A stretch of DNA of 64,000 nt from Podospora bellae-mahoneyi (Eukaryota; Ascomycota; Sordariomycetes; Sordariales; Podosporaceae): assembly GCF_035222275.1 (NCBI RefSeq), contig NC_085884.1, positions 1,178,001-1,242,000 of the forward strand, in the 5' to 3' direction. This document shows positions 42,820 through 55,667 of the stretch, one piece after another. Every line of letters begins with the position of its first letter. Within the stretch, counting starts at the first letter, position 1. Under the pieces are notes generated by a model. The model did not search any database, was not told the DNA's origin, and saw only the letters and a program-made list of their open reading frames with translations. The position numbers and the translations under genes are program-made.

Positions 42820-44118
42820 ATGATTATACGGAATTTCGGCGTGCGGCACGGTGAGTCTAGTTTGACAGCGGCTCGATTCCCCAGAACCCTCGCTAATTGA
42901 GTCGAATGTGTGAATCACAGGCCGCCAGGTGCTCTCTGCCCCTCCCTCGGCACCATCATGTCTCCGACTCTTCTCTACCCAGACCACAACGACGGCAACG
43001 ACCGCCACCCCCGTGCCCGGAAACCAAGAAGCGATCGAGCAGCTCGCCGCTCTGAGCGCCACGGATGCCGCCCGCGAAGCCAGGCTCGCCGGCCGTCGAC
43101 AGCAGCAGGAGATTGCGGCCATCCCGCGCAACTTCAGGAAGTTTATCAAGTACCAAAAGGAAACGGAGAAGCTCGGGTCCGAGGTTGAGAGGCGGTATCT
43201 CCCCGACGAGATCATCCGCAACCCGCCCCACGACGCCAGCTTGGAGGACCTGCTCGCGGCGCAGTGCCACATGGGCCATCATGTCTCGAGGTGGAACCCG
43301 GCCAACTCGAGGTACATTTATGGTGAGAGGGCGGATATTCACATCATCAGCCTGGAGCAGACGGCGGCGCACTTGAGGAGGGCGGCGAGGGTGGTGGAGG
43401 AGGTGGCGTATCATGGGGGGTTGATTCTGTTTGTGGGGAACAGGAAGGGGCAGATGCCGATTGTGACGAGGATGGCGGAGCTGGCGGGGGCGTGTCACCT
43501 TTTTCAGAAGTGGACGCCGGGGTGTATCACGAACAAGGATGTGTTATTGCAAGGGGGGCAGCTCAAGATTGTGGATGAGAGGGATAGGGAGTTGGAGGGG
43601 TTTGAGGAGCATTTGAGGGATTGCAGGCCGGTGACGCCGGATTTGGTGGTTTGCTTGAACCCGTTGGAGAATTATGCGTTGCTGAGGGAGTGTGCGCTGG
43701 CTACGGTGCCGACGGTGGGGGTGATTGACACGGATGCTGATCCGAGCTGGGTTACGTATCAGATTCCGGCGAATGACGATAGGTGAGTTTTCTTGAATGA
43801 GGGAGATGGATGGGTTGCTAATCATGGGAGAATAGTTTGCGGTCTGTGGCTCTTATTGCGGGTGTTTTGGGGCGGGCTGGTGAGAGGGGGCAGCAGAGGA
43901 GGCTGGCGGATGCTGAGAAGGGGGTTGTGAAGTGGCAGACGCCCAAGGATGTGTTTAGTTTTATCGGCAAGGTGAACGCCAAGGTCAGGAGGGAAGCCGA
44001 GGGAAAACAGGAGAATATGCAGAAGGAGACGGGAGGGCTGAAGCCGGCTGATTTGATGACGGAGGATGAGGTTATCGCTGAGATGTTTGGTCAGGGTGCT
44101 GTTCCGTCCAAATACTAG
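42820..44118 (+). CDS. MRP4: Mitochondrial small-subunit ribosomal protein uS2m (MRP4/MRPS2)
   Basis: Three exons (42820-42850, 42921-43782, 43836-44118) give 391 aa. The first exon is only 31 nt and encodes MIIRNFGVRH. With the start of exon 2 it builds a mitochondrial presequence (RQVLSAPPSAPSCLRLFSTQ, basic, hydroxylated, no acids). The uS2 core is plain: LLAAQCHMGHHVSRWNPANS, YIYGERADIHIISLEQT, GGLILFVGNRKGQMPIV, WTPGCITNKDVL, PDLVVCLNPLENYALLREC, VPTVGVIDTDADPSWVTY and IPANDD. It lies near the head/body junction of the mitochondrial small subunit by homology. Intron 2 (53 nt) has a TTGCTAATC branch site. A frame without ATG begins at 42929; the spliced ATG at 42820 is preferred because it supplies the presequence. 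Confidence 0.93.
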
Positions 44119-44881
44119 CGGGCGAGTGTCCCTTTTCTGTATCAAAATTCAAGGTGAATGTGTATTTTAGAGGCTTTTGTATGTACATGTAAAATAGGAA
44201 CAAAATTGGTACACTTGCTGAAAGACAACAAAATAACAGCTCCTCATGAGGCGTGATGTCAACAAATCACTGTCGATAATGATTGTTGTCGTTGATATTG
44301 TCCTGGCAGCTGTTCATCTCATCATGCCAGGCTGTCAGCTGCTACCAGCCAAGACCATGACTAAGCCCCGCCCCCCCCAATGCGGCCCGAAATCTTCGCA
44401 GCATCCCCTTTCCAGCGAATTTCCCCTCACCAGGCACAAATCATCACCACGCACATTTCAGCACAGCAGACACGTTCCCGTCACGTCACAGCCAACACCC
44501 TGCCGCCGCACTTCGGTCGTTCTCGTCACGCCACACCGGCATTCCCCCGTTGATTGGGCACGAACCGGCCCGACATCCAGGAACACACCCACCCGTCCCT
44601 GAGTCGTGCTGTTCAGGTACCCCTCCAAACACTCTCTTCTGCTTTCCAGGTACGGGTGTTTCAACTTTTGGGGAATCTAGGTAGGAGAAGGAGGAGGAGG
44701 AGAAGCGTTGTAGGAAGAGAAGAGGAAGACAATACAAGATGCATTTCTCACCATGACCATTCACATCTTATCCAAAAGTACCTCAACAGACGAACAGGAT
44801 GCTAATGACTCACATCTGACCCGGCACAGACGGACGCTGCATTGAACACCGTCCGGACCGAACATAGCCTGCCAAGAAGCA
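44119..44881. other. Intergenic and 5' leader of the SPT10-like gene
   Basis: No supported gene. A CT/GA-rich stretch (about 44660-44730, including GGAGGAGGAGGAGAAG) precedes the ATG at 44882 and may be promoter or leader sequence. Confidence 0.35.
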
Positions 44882-46465
44882 ATGCCGGCCATTCTGGAGG
44901 ACCCAGCCGCCCCGACCATCTATCGTATCTCGGGCGACCCTCCGTATCCGGATCCCGCGAAGCCTTCGGTCCCGGCCTCTATTGTCCCTCGCCATGTGAC
45001 GCTTAGAGACCGGCAGACCGAAGCCACCGTCATTCCGTTTGCATCCCGGGATGAAGTACCCGAGTCATTGCTGCGCTATCTCAGCGACCAGTTCAGCAAA
45101 GAGATCGAGGGCGGTGATACCTACCCCATGATGGAGCCCATGTCGTTTGACAAGTTTGCTGCCTACTGGTTTCAGAACTTTGCCGGTATCATGCTGCTGG
45201 GCAACATTGAAAGCGCTGCCGATGTGATCGAGGGTAAAGACTGGTCCAAGGAGTGCCTTGGCACTTTCTACATCAAGCCCAACTACCCCGGCCGCAGCAG
45301 CCACATCTGCAACGCGGGCTTTATCGTCACTGATGCCTCCCGCAACCGCGGTGTTGGTCGGCTGATGGGCGAGACGTACCTCGAGTGGGCTCCCCAACTG
45401 GGCTACAAGTACTCCGTCTTCAACCTCGTCTACGAGACAAACGTGGCCTCGTGCAAGATTTGGGACGCCCTCGGCTTCAAGCGGATCGGCCGGGTCAAGG
45501 GCGCCGGCAATCTCAAGAGCCACCCGGACCGGCTGGTGGACGCCATCATCTACGGGCGCGACCTGGGCGACGCGGCGGGCGGCGCGGGCAACGAGGAACT
45601 TGTGAGTGAAGAGCGTTTCGACAAGATCAAGTTCTACCTCAAATACGGCCGCTATCCGAACGGCGCTGACCGAGCCGAAAAAAGCAGACTCCGTAGCGCG
45701 GCGACACACTACAAGCTCCTGGAGGGCGACGTCTTGATGCTCAAGGATAAAGAGGTCATCTCGGACCCGCAGCGGCAGTACGAGATTGCGAGGACGGTGC
45801 ACAACCAGGCCCACGCCGGCATCAACAAGACGACGGCGACCATTGCGGAGCGGTACCACTGGAGCCGGATCAAGGAGACGGTGTCGGATGTAATTAGGAA
45901 CTGTACAGAATGCAAAGAGCTGGGGAAGCCATCATCATCATCATCAGCTGCTGCTGCTGTTGCCGCTGCCGCTGCCGCTGCTTCACAGTCTTCGCAAACA
46001 ACAGCTGTCCAACCATCACCTGCTCTTGCCGCCGTCAACGGCGTAAAACGACCCAGTTCTGTAACACTACCTGGAGCCCCCAATCCTAAACGGTCCTCTC
46101 CCAGTCCCACTGCTACAGCTGTCGTCGTGGCCGCCCCATCTTCTTCCTCAACAACAACACTACAGCAGCAGCCAAGGCCACCAATACCCGACCAGCCCCA
46201 CTTGGGGCCGTTTACCGTGCCAAGGCAACAACAACAACATCACCCACCACCGCAGTATACCGATCCGACGACGATATCGCTTTTATCATCAGCCAGTCAC
46301 AGTCACGGAATCGACACGGGTTCGGGTCCTGGTGTTGATGCGGCCATGGGGGGGGCTGGGCATCATGATGCCCACCACCACCACCACCACCATCCACATC
46401 ACCATGTGCAAGTGACGGATGTGTACCAGCCTATTGATCCGCAGATTATACAATCTTCTTTGCAC

Positions 46466-46503
<38 letters not shown>

Positions 46504-46870
46504 CCATCATCAGCAGCAGCAGCAGCATCACGATGACGGATTGGTGCACCCGGGGTATTTGTTAGGGGATGTGCACCACCCGCATCATCATCATCAGGAG
46601 CATGATGAGACGGATGCGTTTCAGGCGTTGATTAACGCTGGGGCGGAAGAGGAGGAGGTGGAGGAGGAAGAGGTTGTGGGCAGGAGGACGAGGGAGGAGG
46701 TGGAGGAGGCGGTGGATAGAGATTTGGAGATGTTGATTGAGGAGCCGGTTGAGGAGGATGAAGGAAAGGGGAGAGGGGGGAAGGAGGAGGGGAGTTTGAG
46801 TCCTAAGGGGGAGGTGCCAGCTACGCCTGTGCCGACCGAGGTCGGGGATGAGGGGGGGAGGGTTGGGTAG
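44882..46870 (+). CDS. SPT10-like GNAT acetyltransferase with an integrase-type H2C2 zinc module
   Basis: A single exon of 662 aa. A GNAT domain occupies about residues 60-230, with the acetyl-CoA loop NRGVGRLMG (155-163) and the C-terminal ASCKIWDALGFKRIGRVKGA. It is followed at 300-345 by HNQAHAG (His307, His311) and CTEC (Cys341, Cys344), framing AERYHWSRIKETVSDVI. This is an H-x3-H...C-x2-C zinc module related to retroelement integrases. The same pairing is known from yeast Spt10, a histone-promoter activator that binds histone UAS elements and acts on H3 K56; that role is inferred here. The C-terminal 310 residues are low complexity: Ser/Ala runs, a Pro/Gln region, a run of about 14 His in LHHHHHHHHH (46465-46502), and an acidic end. 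It is probably nuclear. It is longer than a bare GNAT, and the tail is likely disordered. Confidence 0.8.
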
Positions 46871-48020
46871 AGTGAAGGCGGACAAGGTGGGTAAATATGT
46901 TGGATTTTGTTAACATAGCAACAAAAAGGGGGTTGGCGGTTGGGAAAATAGAGTTTTGGGGATTCAGGGGGTCGGTTAACTACCTTGTGATTTTTTGGCT
47001 ACGAATATTTTCACGGGATGATGAACTTAACATTTTATAATAGAGATTATTCATGAATTATGTTGTGTTGCTTCGCTGGGGGTATCTTGCTCATGGTGGT
47101 TGGATATGGAAGAGATGGGGGTTGGTTGGCGGGTTCCAAACTCAGCCTCGAAGTCTTTTCCCAAGTCGTGTACCACCAACCCACCATCCTAACTACTTCT
47201 TTCATGCTAAAATGTTTCTCAATATTGTCTGTACACTTGTTACCGACACTTCGTGGGAAAAGCGCAAATGTCTTGTACCACCCACCATCCCAACTCCCTC
47301 TTCCACGCTAAAATTCTTCCAGATCGAGAGCATCGAGTACAGATAATTGAAATAAGAGCATCATCCTCGTTAATATCAAACCGTCGTTACATGCATTTGA
47401 GATGCTACACACGCCTCAGAGTTCTGGATGCCAGGAAGGTTGGGCGTCTGTTTTTCAATGATGATATCAATCAACAATGTCGACAAAGGTGATATACACA
47501 CTATCTTGCCCATCGCAAGCGATCTTCTCTCATAAATACCTCTGGCTTGTAGGCAGCATTATGCAAGATGGACATAGTAACACTCCAGGCACAAGACCTT
47601 ATCAATATTATCTGCTCTAGGAATCTGCATACCCGTATGAGAGCACCTTCACTAACTAGTAACATATGATGTAAATTAGAACCGTTGAATCGGTTGGTTG
47701 GCCCATGTACTGAGGACTGGTTGAACTTAGCTTTGATATTGTACATGGTATTGATGCTGCTTGAAACGAATACCTATCTCGTTCATGCAACCCAGCTTTA
47801 TACATCTCTATCGTATTCCACTCCTGAGTAGACATCATGCACAACACACATTGACCGCTGCATAATACCACAGGAGAGACTGTCATTACTTTAACATCTT
47901 TTATTACCACATTTGCCATGTATATAACACGCAAAGAATCTAGGTATCAACACCCCATGCTCATGCAACAACCCCCGGTGTTCCATCACTTTTATCTACA
48001 GCCCCCTTTTCCAGCCCCCT
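46871..48020. other. Convergent intergenic region with a 105-bp-spaced direct repeat
   Basis: Between the 3' ends of the SPT10-like and CCT7 genes. A direct repeat of about 44 bp occurs twice, at about 47170-47214 and 47275-47316. Both copies share GTACCACCMACCCACCATCC, followed by AACT, a C/T-rich piece and CRTGCTAAAAT (second copy CACGCTAAAAT). No gene is supported. Confidence 0.45.
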
Positions 48021-49854
48021 TTACCGCCTGGGCATACCCCTTCCACGCCCCCTCCCACCAAGTGCCCTCTGCGCATCACCAGGACGCAGAGCAGCACCTG
48101 GGGCTTGAGGAGCCGCGCTCTCCTCGTTTCTAATCGTCTCATCCACGCCCAAAATCAAGCACGCAGCCTCCGTGGCAGCCTGAATAGCATTGATCTTGAC
48201 CAGCGCAGGCTCCCAAACAAATCTCTCCATCATGTCTGTTGTGCCCTCGTTGACAAAGTCAACACCCGCCCAGGTGTTGCCCCTTCTGTGCTCAACTCTG
48301 AGTCTGTTGAGGATATCAGTCGCGTCGAACCCGGCGTTGTCGCAGAGCTGGCGGGGGATGACCTCCATGGCCTTGGCGAAGCTCTTGATGATAGCTTGCT
48401 GCTTGTGGGCTACGTCGCGATCGGCGAACCGATGGAGGTAGGCGGAAATCTCCATTTCTGTGGCACCACCACCGCCAACAATAGTCTTGTTGCGGATGGC
48501 GCGCTTGACAATCATGAGGGCGTCGTGGAGAGAGCGCTCAACCTCGGCGATGAACTGCTCAGCACCACCTCGGAGGACAAGAGTGCAGGTCTTGGCGGAG
48601 GGGCAGCCCTCAAAGAAGTTGAAGCGCTCGCCGCCGATTTGTCTCTCGTCGAAGGACTCGCATGTGCCGAGATGCTCGGCGCGGATGTCGGAGCAGGTGC
48701 TCTGGATAGTGGCGCCGGTGGCTTGAACAACACGCTCCATATCATCGGCGGACACACGACCAGCGCAGAAGATGTCGCAATCAGCGAAGTATTGGGTAGC
48801 CAAGTCACCAATGGGGAGCTTGGAGAGGACAACCTTGGCACCGGTCTCATGCAGGGCTTCGAGCTTCTTGAAGATGATTTGCCATTCGGCGTCGACGATG
48901 GCTTGGTACTCGGATACGTGCTCGACGCGGACCTCGGCGTTGTCCTTCTCGGCCTTGAGCTCAAGCTCGACGTTCAGGCAGACAATCTTGGGCTTCTTGA
49001 AGGACTTGGGCTGCTGCTCGAAACCGGCGTAGGAGAAGGTCTTCTTGAAGGCGACACCGTTTACGAAGAGGGAGTCGGTAAGGGAACCGCCGGGGATCTT
49101 CTTGATGCCTATTAACTTTTCGTTGAGGTCTTCTTGATCGAGGGAGAGGACGGCGTCGACGACCACTAATGAGAGAAACAAGATATTAGTACCCCTGCCC
49201 TGCTGCTGGCTATTGTGAATCCAGAAAAGGGGGCCTCACTCTTTGTGAAGAACTCGGTGTTACGCTTGATAAGCTTGCTGGTCATGGCGGTGGCAGCGAG
49301 CTTCTCGAGTGTGTCTCTCCTGTTGCCCTCGGTTGTGTTGACAGCAATCTCCTTGATCTTGTTCACCGCCATGGTCGACGCTCTCCTGAGACCCTTGATG
49401 ATGATCTGTGAGCTGACCCCATTCTCAACATGCTCCTTGACCTCCTTGAGGATCTCGCCGGCGAGAACAACGACGGAGGTAGTACCGTCACCGACTTCGG
49501 CGTCTTGTGACCGGGCAATATCGACGAGGATGCGGGCGGCGGGGTGGACAATGTCCAGGAGCTTCATGACGGTGGCACCATCATTGGTGATGGTCTGCTT
49601 GCCGTTGGCATCGACCATGAGGAGATCACCGCCATAGGGGCCGAGAGTAGACTTTATCGTGGCCTGAACGGCGAGACAGGCGTTGATATTGGAGATGATC
49701 TGGCCCTTGCCCTGAGAGGTGTCGGTCCCTGCGCAACAACACAAGCATCGAGTCAGTGGGGGAGGGGACAACGGTGAGCGGATCGGGAAGGAGGGGTTGT
49801 TTTCTAACCCTCTTTCAGGACAATGATGGTGGGTGTTTGGCCTCCGAAAGACAT
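48021..49854 (-). CDS. CCT7: T-complex protein 1 subunit eta (CCT7)
   Basis: Three exons (49854-49809, 49728-49240, 49165-48021) give 559 aa, the normal length. CCT7 is one of eight subunits of the cytosolic TRiC/CCT chaperonin, which folds actin, tubulin and other proteins using ATP. Chaperonin hallmarks: [51 protein letters not shown] (ATP site), [35 protein letters not shown] and [16 protein letters not shown]. The later region has [17 protein letters not shown], and the C-terminus ends in Gly/Arg ([12 protein letters not shown]). Exon 1 encodes [16 protein letters not shown], typical of the eta subunit. All introns are short, 74-80 nt, and in phase. A 336-codon plus-strand frame across the gene is a shadow. 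Confidence 0.96.
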
Positions 49855-50056
49855 CTTGTGGCCGGTGTGTGAAGGATGGGTCTCTTTGGTCTGGTCGTGA
49901 CGGAACTACAAGAGTCGTTGCAAAGGGGGTGTGGTGGTGGGTGGAACGCGCGCCGTTGGGGGGGTAATTTGATTATTTCGTGGAGCTTCCCGGCCTTTGG
50001 GTCCAGAGCTCCCAAAAAAATATCGAAGCCTTGCTGCACTCCGCCTGCCAGCGACT

Positions 50057-50102
50057 GCCAGAGACGCTTGGACGCTGTAGCCAGAGACGCTTGGACGCTG
50101 TA
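50057..50102. repeat. Perfect 23-bp tandem duplication upstream of CCT7
   Basis: GCCAGAGACGCTTGGACGCT followed by GTA is repeated exactly twice (50057-50079 and 50080-50102). It lies about 200-250 bp upstream of the CCT7 start, so it may fall in that promoter. No function is known. Confidence 0.7.
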
Positions 50103-50292
50103 GCCTGTGCACGGGCCACCTCCTGAGTTGTTTGACCTCTTAAAGGTCACATGTTTTGTCATGTGAGCTCCTCCAAGAGAACCCCACTCCCCAGAAGCTG
50201 ATTTCTCTGCTCCACTTCCCCCGGAGTTTAGGATGAGACACCTGCAGGGCCAACCTGACTTTGACTACTGACGTTACGTACCAGTCACTGTA

Positions 50293-50454
50293 CACTCTCT
50301 CCCTCACCACAAAATAACTGAGATACTAAAGTAGGTTAATGTAAGTTGAAGCATAGTCTATAGGCCTATCAACCTACTTTTGATATATAATTTATAGTAT
50401 AGTATGGGTTAACTTACTTTAGAGTTCAATTATTTTGTGGGCAGGGGGACTCTC
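50293..50454. mobile_element. Candidate MITE, 162 bp, long terminal inverted repeats
   Basis: The left end (from 50299) reads CTCCCTCACCACAAAATAAC and the reverse complement of the right end reads GTCCCCCTGCCCACAAAATA. The match then continues through CTAAAGTARGTTAA on both sides, so the inverted repeats are about 45 bp with few mismatches. TA dinucleotides flank both ends at equal distance (50291-50292 and 50455-50456), as expected of a TA-targeting Tc1/mariner-type element. The 70-bp centre is AT-rich and contains a nested short inverted repeat (AAGTAGGTT / AACCTACTT). There is no coding capacity, so it would need a transposase from elsewhere. It lies in the intergenic space between CCT7 and the SAT4-type gene. 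Confidence 0.55.
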
Positions 50455-50587
50455 TACGCAAGCAGGATCACGCAATCAACACAAAAGAGACAAGCCATGT
50501 CATTGTAAGAGTAACCAACATTTCCCATCATTATCCAACCAAAACCCATTACCCAAGATACCCAATCCAATTTTCCCAATCCCATCA

Positions 50588-52032
50588 TTATATCTTCCCT
50601 GAATCGGAGCCCAGGGCACTCTTCTCAACAACCTGAACTGACGACTCATCAGTCGCTTGCTTTTGATCCGCCTTCTCAACATCTGGGCCTGTGGCTTTCC
50701 TCCTCCACCAAGCCCTCTGGTCAGTGATGTCTTGGCTGGAATTGCTCTGATTATCCGGATCGGTAGAGCGGAACTGGAGAACGTTCGGCTGCGAGCTTAG
50801 CTCCCTGCCTCGTCGGAATGTCAACGTAGCAGTCAGTCTTTCCTCGAAAGCTGAGCTGAAGACGAACATGTTCGGAAAGAAGCGCCGGAAGAAGGCTCGG
50901 AGTGATGGGAGACAGGCGCAGACGATTCCAATGTCCATTTCGACGATGCTAAATGTTGTCAGCCCAACCCATCCACGGATTCCACTTCTTGCCAGTACTC
51001 ACCACCAAATCAAGTTTTTGACATAATGCCGTGAAATATCCATTTCGTTGGCTCCCGTCATCGCAGTCACCATGCGCATGGTGCTCACACCGCAGACACT
51101 GTAAACTGTTAGCCCCCTGAGTTTTTCCTACACAGCCCTCCCCACAAACAACAAGCAATGACTGGAAGAGAACTTACAAACCACCCGCCATCAAAATGCC
51201 CACCACACCCACCTTCCTCCTAATCCCCACCCTCAAATCCCATAGCATCCAAATCGGCATCACCAAAATTATGAAATCCGTCGCCATGTTCAGTATATTA
51301 GCCGAATCAAACACCGCCTGCTGGTTGATGCACGTGCCCCCCTCAATCGTCCAGTCCCAGTAATACTGCATCGGTTTGCATATGTACAGAAACAGAAACG
51401 CGTTGGGGATGGTGTACCCAACCACAAAAAACATGACCACGTAAACCGCTATCCGGAACTTGTGGTTGGCGGTGGCGAAGCGGAGGTAGAAGGACAGAAT
51501 GGACATCTTGACGAAGAGGGTGGTGAGGTTGTAGGTCATGGCGCCGCCGATCATGCCGAGCTTCATCATGAATTGAAACTTGGGGAAGGGGAGGTCCCAG
51601 ATGTGGTTTCCCATGCCGAGCGTGGTTTCTGTTTTCGGGGGTTCAGCTTTGTTTGATCAGGATGATGGTGGTTGTCTTTAGAGACAAAAGACGTACGGAT
51701 GATGCAGACGGTCGAGTTGGCAATGGTGAAGAGCTATCAGTAGTGGTCAGTTGCCATGTCTGTCATGATTAAAACAAGGGGTGTCCGTACAAACGCGACG
51801 ATTACCAAGTCTGTCCATCACCAAGGTCAGCAAACTAGGTAGGTGTGTGGGTTGTATGAAGGGAGATCTCACAATCATCTGGATGCCATTTTCGAATGAT
51901 ATGGCTGGCTGTGTACAACCTCGGGACCAAAAAGCATAGCGCAAGAACTGGAAACACCACAGCAACAATAACGAGTCTGTAGCCGATCGACTCGGGGTTG
52001 TCGTAGTTCGGTATTGGAGCTGCGGGATCCAT
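50588..52032 (-). CDS. SAT4/rhodopsin-domain seven-helix integral membrane protein
   Basis: Six exons (52032-51873, 51810-51791, 51733-51697, 51628-51178, 51098-51003, 50948-50588) splice in frame to 374 aa. The second exon is only 20 nt and the third 37 nt; both are flanked by good GT-AG sites and keep the frame. Seven hydrophobic segments are visible, from VIVAVVFPVLALCFLVPRL through YLVIVAFLFTIANSTV, YNLTTLFVKMSILSFYLRF, VVMFFVVGYTIPNAFLFLYI and ILVMPIWMLWDL to WCIVEMDIGIVCACLPSLRA. Family features: LGMGNHIWDLP, FxKxSILxFYLR, ICxPxxYYWD, GTCINQQAVFDSANILNMATD, and the final E-x-x-IGIxCACLPxLRxxF. This is the fungal SAT4/rhodopsin family (Pth11-like without CFEM). Roles are mostly unknown; some members are proposed receptors. 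The C-terminal tail of about 90 residues is hydrophilic. Confidence 0.88.
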
Positions 52033-53507
52033 CTTTACTATCCTGACCTAGCCTCACCGCACGCGTCTTCTTGTTGGTAATGTCGGCACCACAGTCTTCA
52101 GCAACAATCTGGGTTGTCCGTGTTCGTATAGTCGATAATAAACGAGTGTCAGATCTTCTCTCCCACCTCAAGCAAACCGGCAAGTCGTCACTCAAATCTA
52201 AACACAATATATCCTCAATAAAATCCCCAAAAGATTGACAAGAAGTTACAAAGTGAGTAGAACCTGAACTCTCCTCATGTCCCATCTCAGCGGGAACCAC
52301 CCACCCTAAGTACTACACTAAACGAGCCCATCCGTCCAAATCCCCCAGCCAAATCCCCCAGCCGCACCCCCCTACCCATGTCCATCATCCCCAAGATCTC
52401 CAGACCGGTCCCTCCCTCTCGATCTCTTGACGTAACATAACGCCATCTCATTCCATTCATCCCTTCTTTGCCTGCCGCAGAAAACAACCCCAATTCCTTC
52501 ACAACCAAACAATTTGCAATTAATGCGCAGCACCATCGGCACTAACCCCCGGCAGGGGATAGCCTCCTTCTCCGGCACCCCGGCACCCCCGGTCCGGACC
52601 CGGTAGGATCACCTACCCCGATTTGATCCACCAAGCGAGCAAGCCAAACGGGCTTGTTGGTTCGCTAAGGGATTTTCTGGGAATTTTAGAGAGAGGAGGG
52701 TCTGTGATTCGGGGAAAGAACCAAAGAGCAAGCCACCTCCTCAGCCTTGGGTTATGAGGATTTCGCGGACACGATGCTTGGCTCATGGTGGGCTGATTAT
52801 ACGATGGGAAACGAATGATGCGAGTTAAGTATCAACGCAGACGTTCCTCTCGAAGATTTAATTAATGGATGAGTCTGGATGCAGATTGCCGCTGGCGACG
52901 ACAACTAGAAGATGCATGCTTGATGTATTCTTTGGCCCATGGCAAAGAGATTTTGAGGCTGCAGATGTTCAAAATCATTTGACCAGAAAGAGCTGAGGAT
53001 GTGACAGGCAATGGACCGCTGCTGAGTTAAGACAATCTGCCCGACCACTCCGACCAACTCAATTTGAAGCGTCGTGCAGTAGCAGTGCTCGCCAGCGAGT
53101 GACCTCTCTGAAAATGGCTAAGCTGGACCCCGAGGCCACAAACCCTAGGCGAAATCTAACAAGGTGGATGTCCAATAATATCCGGAAGAAGCCGCATCGC
53201 AGCAGACAGACCGTATCCAAATGATGACCGTATCCAAATGATCAAGTGGCGACCAAGTCTCTTCCAGGGGCGGCAAGGCGACAAATGGTTGGTTCACACT
53301 CAACAAGTGCTCTGAATTGGTGACTATGGCTCTAAATGTGTTCCCATTGATGAGCTGAAAGGAAAACCCTGAAAGCCCTCATTCCTTTTCCGTGATCGCC
53401 AGTTTGCTGTGCAAAAGTGAAATCATGATATCATTGCTCCCGGAACATCAAAACCCAGAGACCGTATGCCACCAGCCCAAAACGCCGACCTAGAAGACAC
53501 TGGCCAT
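52033..53507. other. Intergenic, no supported gene; small tandem duplication
   Basis: About 1.5 kb. GACCGTATCCAAATGAT is tandemly repeated exactly (53209-53225 and 53226-53242). Minus-strand frames at 51875-52578 overlap the 5' region of the SAT4-type gene and lack motifs. Confidence 0.4.
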
Positions 53508-54190
53508 TTAGGCAGTCTTAGCACCCTGGGTAGGGGTGACCTTCTTGCCGTCCTTGTTGTAGCGGACACGCGGGGGAGGAGCACGGTTGCGGCGGCCCTC
53601 GCGGGAGCGGACACTAGAAGCACAAGTGTCAGTGGGAAACTGTTCTGTAGTCGGAGGGTATACTCTTCTGCGCGGGAAACGCGTTCGACCAAGGAATCTT
53701 CTCAGCCGCCCTCGTCGTCGTGAAGACAGACGTGGTTGTCCCCGCCAGTTGGACAAACGTACCGGACAATCTTGCCGTGAATGGCGCAAGAGACGCAGTA
53801 CTGCAGCTTGAGGTACATCTTGGGAACCGTGTACTCGGCGAACACCGAGGCGTCGGAGATATCACCTGTGAAGTCGCAAAGTCAGCCTGGGTTTGTTCTC
53901 GATCGGGTTGTTGTTGTTGTGGTGTGGTGTTGCCAGCGCGTGTATACGTACGGATAGCCGCAGACTCAACCATGTTGCGGATGGTGAACCGCTTGATGGC
54001 CTTGTCCTTGGGAGTGCATCTCGAGCAGTTGGAGCACCGGATGGGCTTGACGTGGCCGCGGCCTGTGAGGAATAGAGTTAGCGATGATGTCCAGTCAAGG
54101 TCGAGGTCGAGATCGATGTCGACGAAGGCGATGAATGGAAAGTCACATACCCTTCTTGTTGCGGCCGTTGTTCTTTCTCTTCTTGACCAT
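53508..54190 (-). CDS. RPS26: 40S ribosomal protein eS26
   Basis: Four exons (54190-54151, 54062-53952, 53865-53763, 53613-53508) give 119 aa, the family's usual length. The sequence starts [20 protein letters not shown] and carries the zinc-binding cysteines in [19 protein letters not shown] and [14 protein letters not shown]. The block [19 protein letters not shown] and the basic C-terminus [17 protein letters not shown] are also present. eS26 binds the mRNA exit channel region of the small subunit and is needed for its maturation. It is transcribed head-to-head with the ubiquitin-eS31 gene, 615 bp apart. The four-exon structure, with introns of 86-149 nt, is intron-rich for so short a gene, as is common for fungal ribosomal protein genes. 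Confidence 0.96.
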
Positions 54191-55330
<1,140 letters not shown>

Positions 55331-55667
55331 TTGCCCAACATCAACAAAAAGAAGGCGAAACATGGGACTGGGACGGAAAAGCATTGAGCTAGGAACGGGG
55401 CTGTGACTGATTTTCTTCATCGGCGTTTATGTACCTTTAGATAGGGGGGCATATTCTGGCTCTGACATGGCGAGGAAATGCGATTTGGGATGCGACATGA
55501 TCACGATATCTCGGCTCTTTGACAGAGTTCCCCGTCATCGTCTGCGTTGTGGTTCTGAAAAGGGTCGCAAGGTAGCAAATCCTAAGCCCATTCCCATGAT
55601 TCTTTTCCTACATTACATTTGGGTGTCTCTGTGCTTGTCTGTTTTATTTGTCTTGTCCTGTGTTACC

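Noticed and set aside
45065-45859. 264-codon minus-strand open frame over the GNAT domain
   Set aside because: Antisense shadow of the SPT10-like gene.
48105-49115. 336-codon plus-strand open frame across CCT7
   Set aside because: Antisense shadow of exon 3 of a well-defined chaperonin gene.
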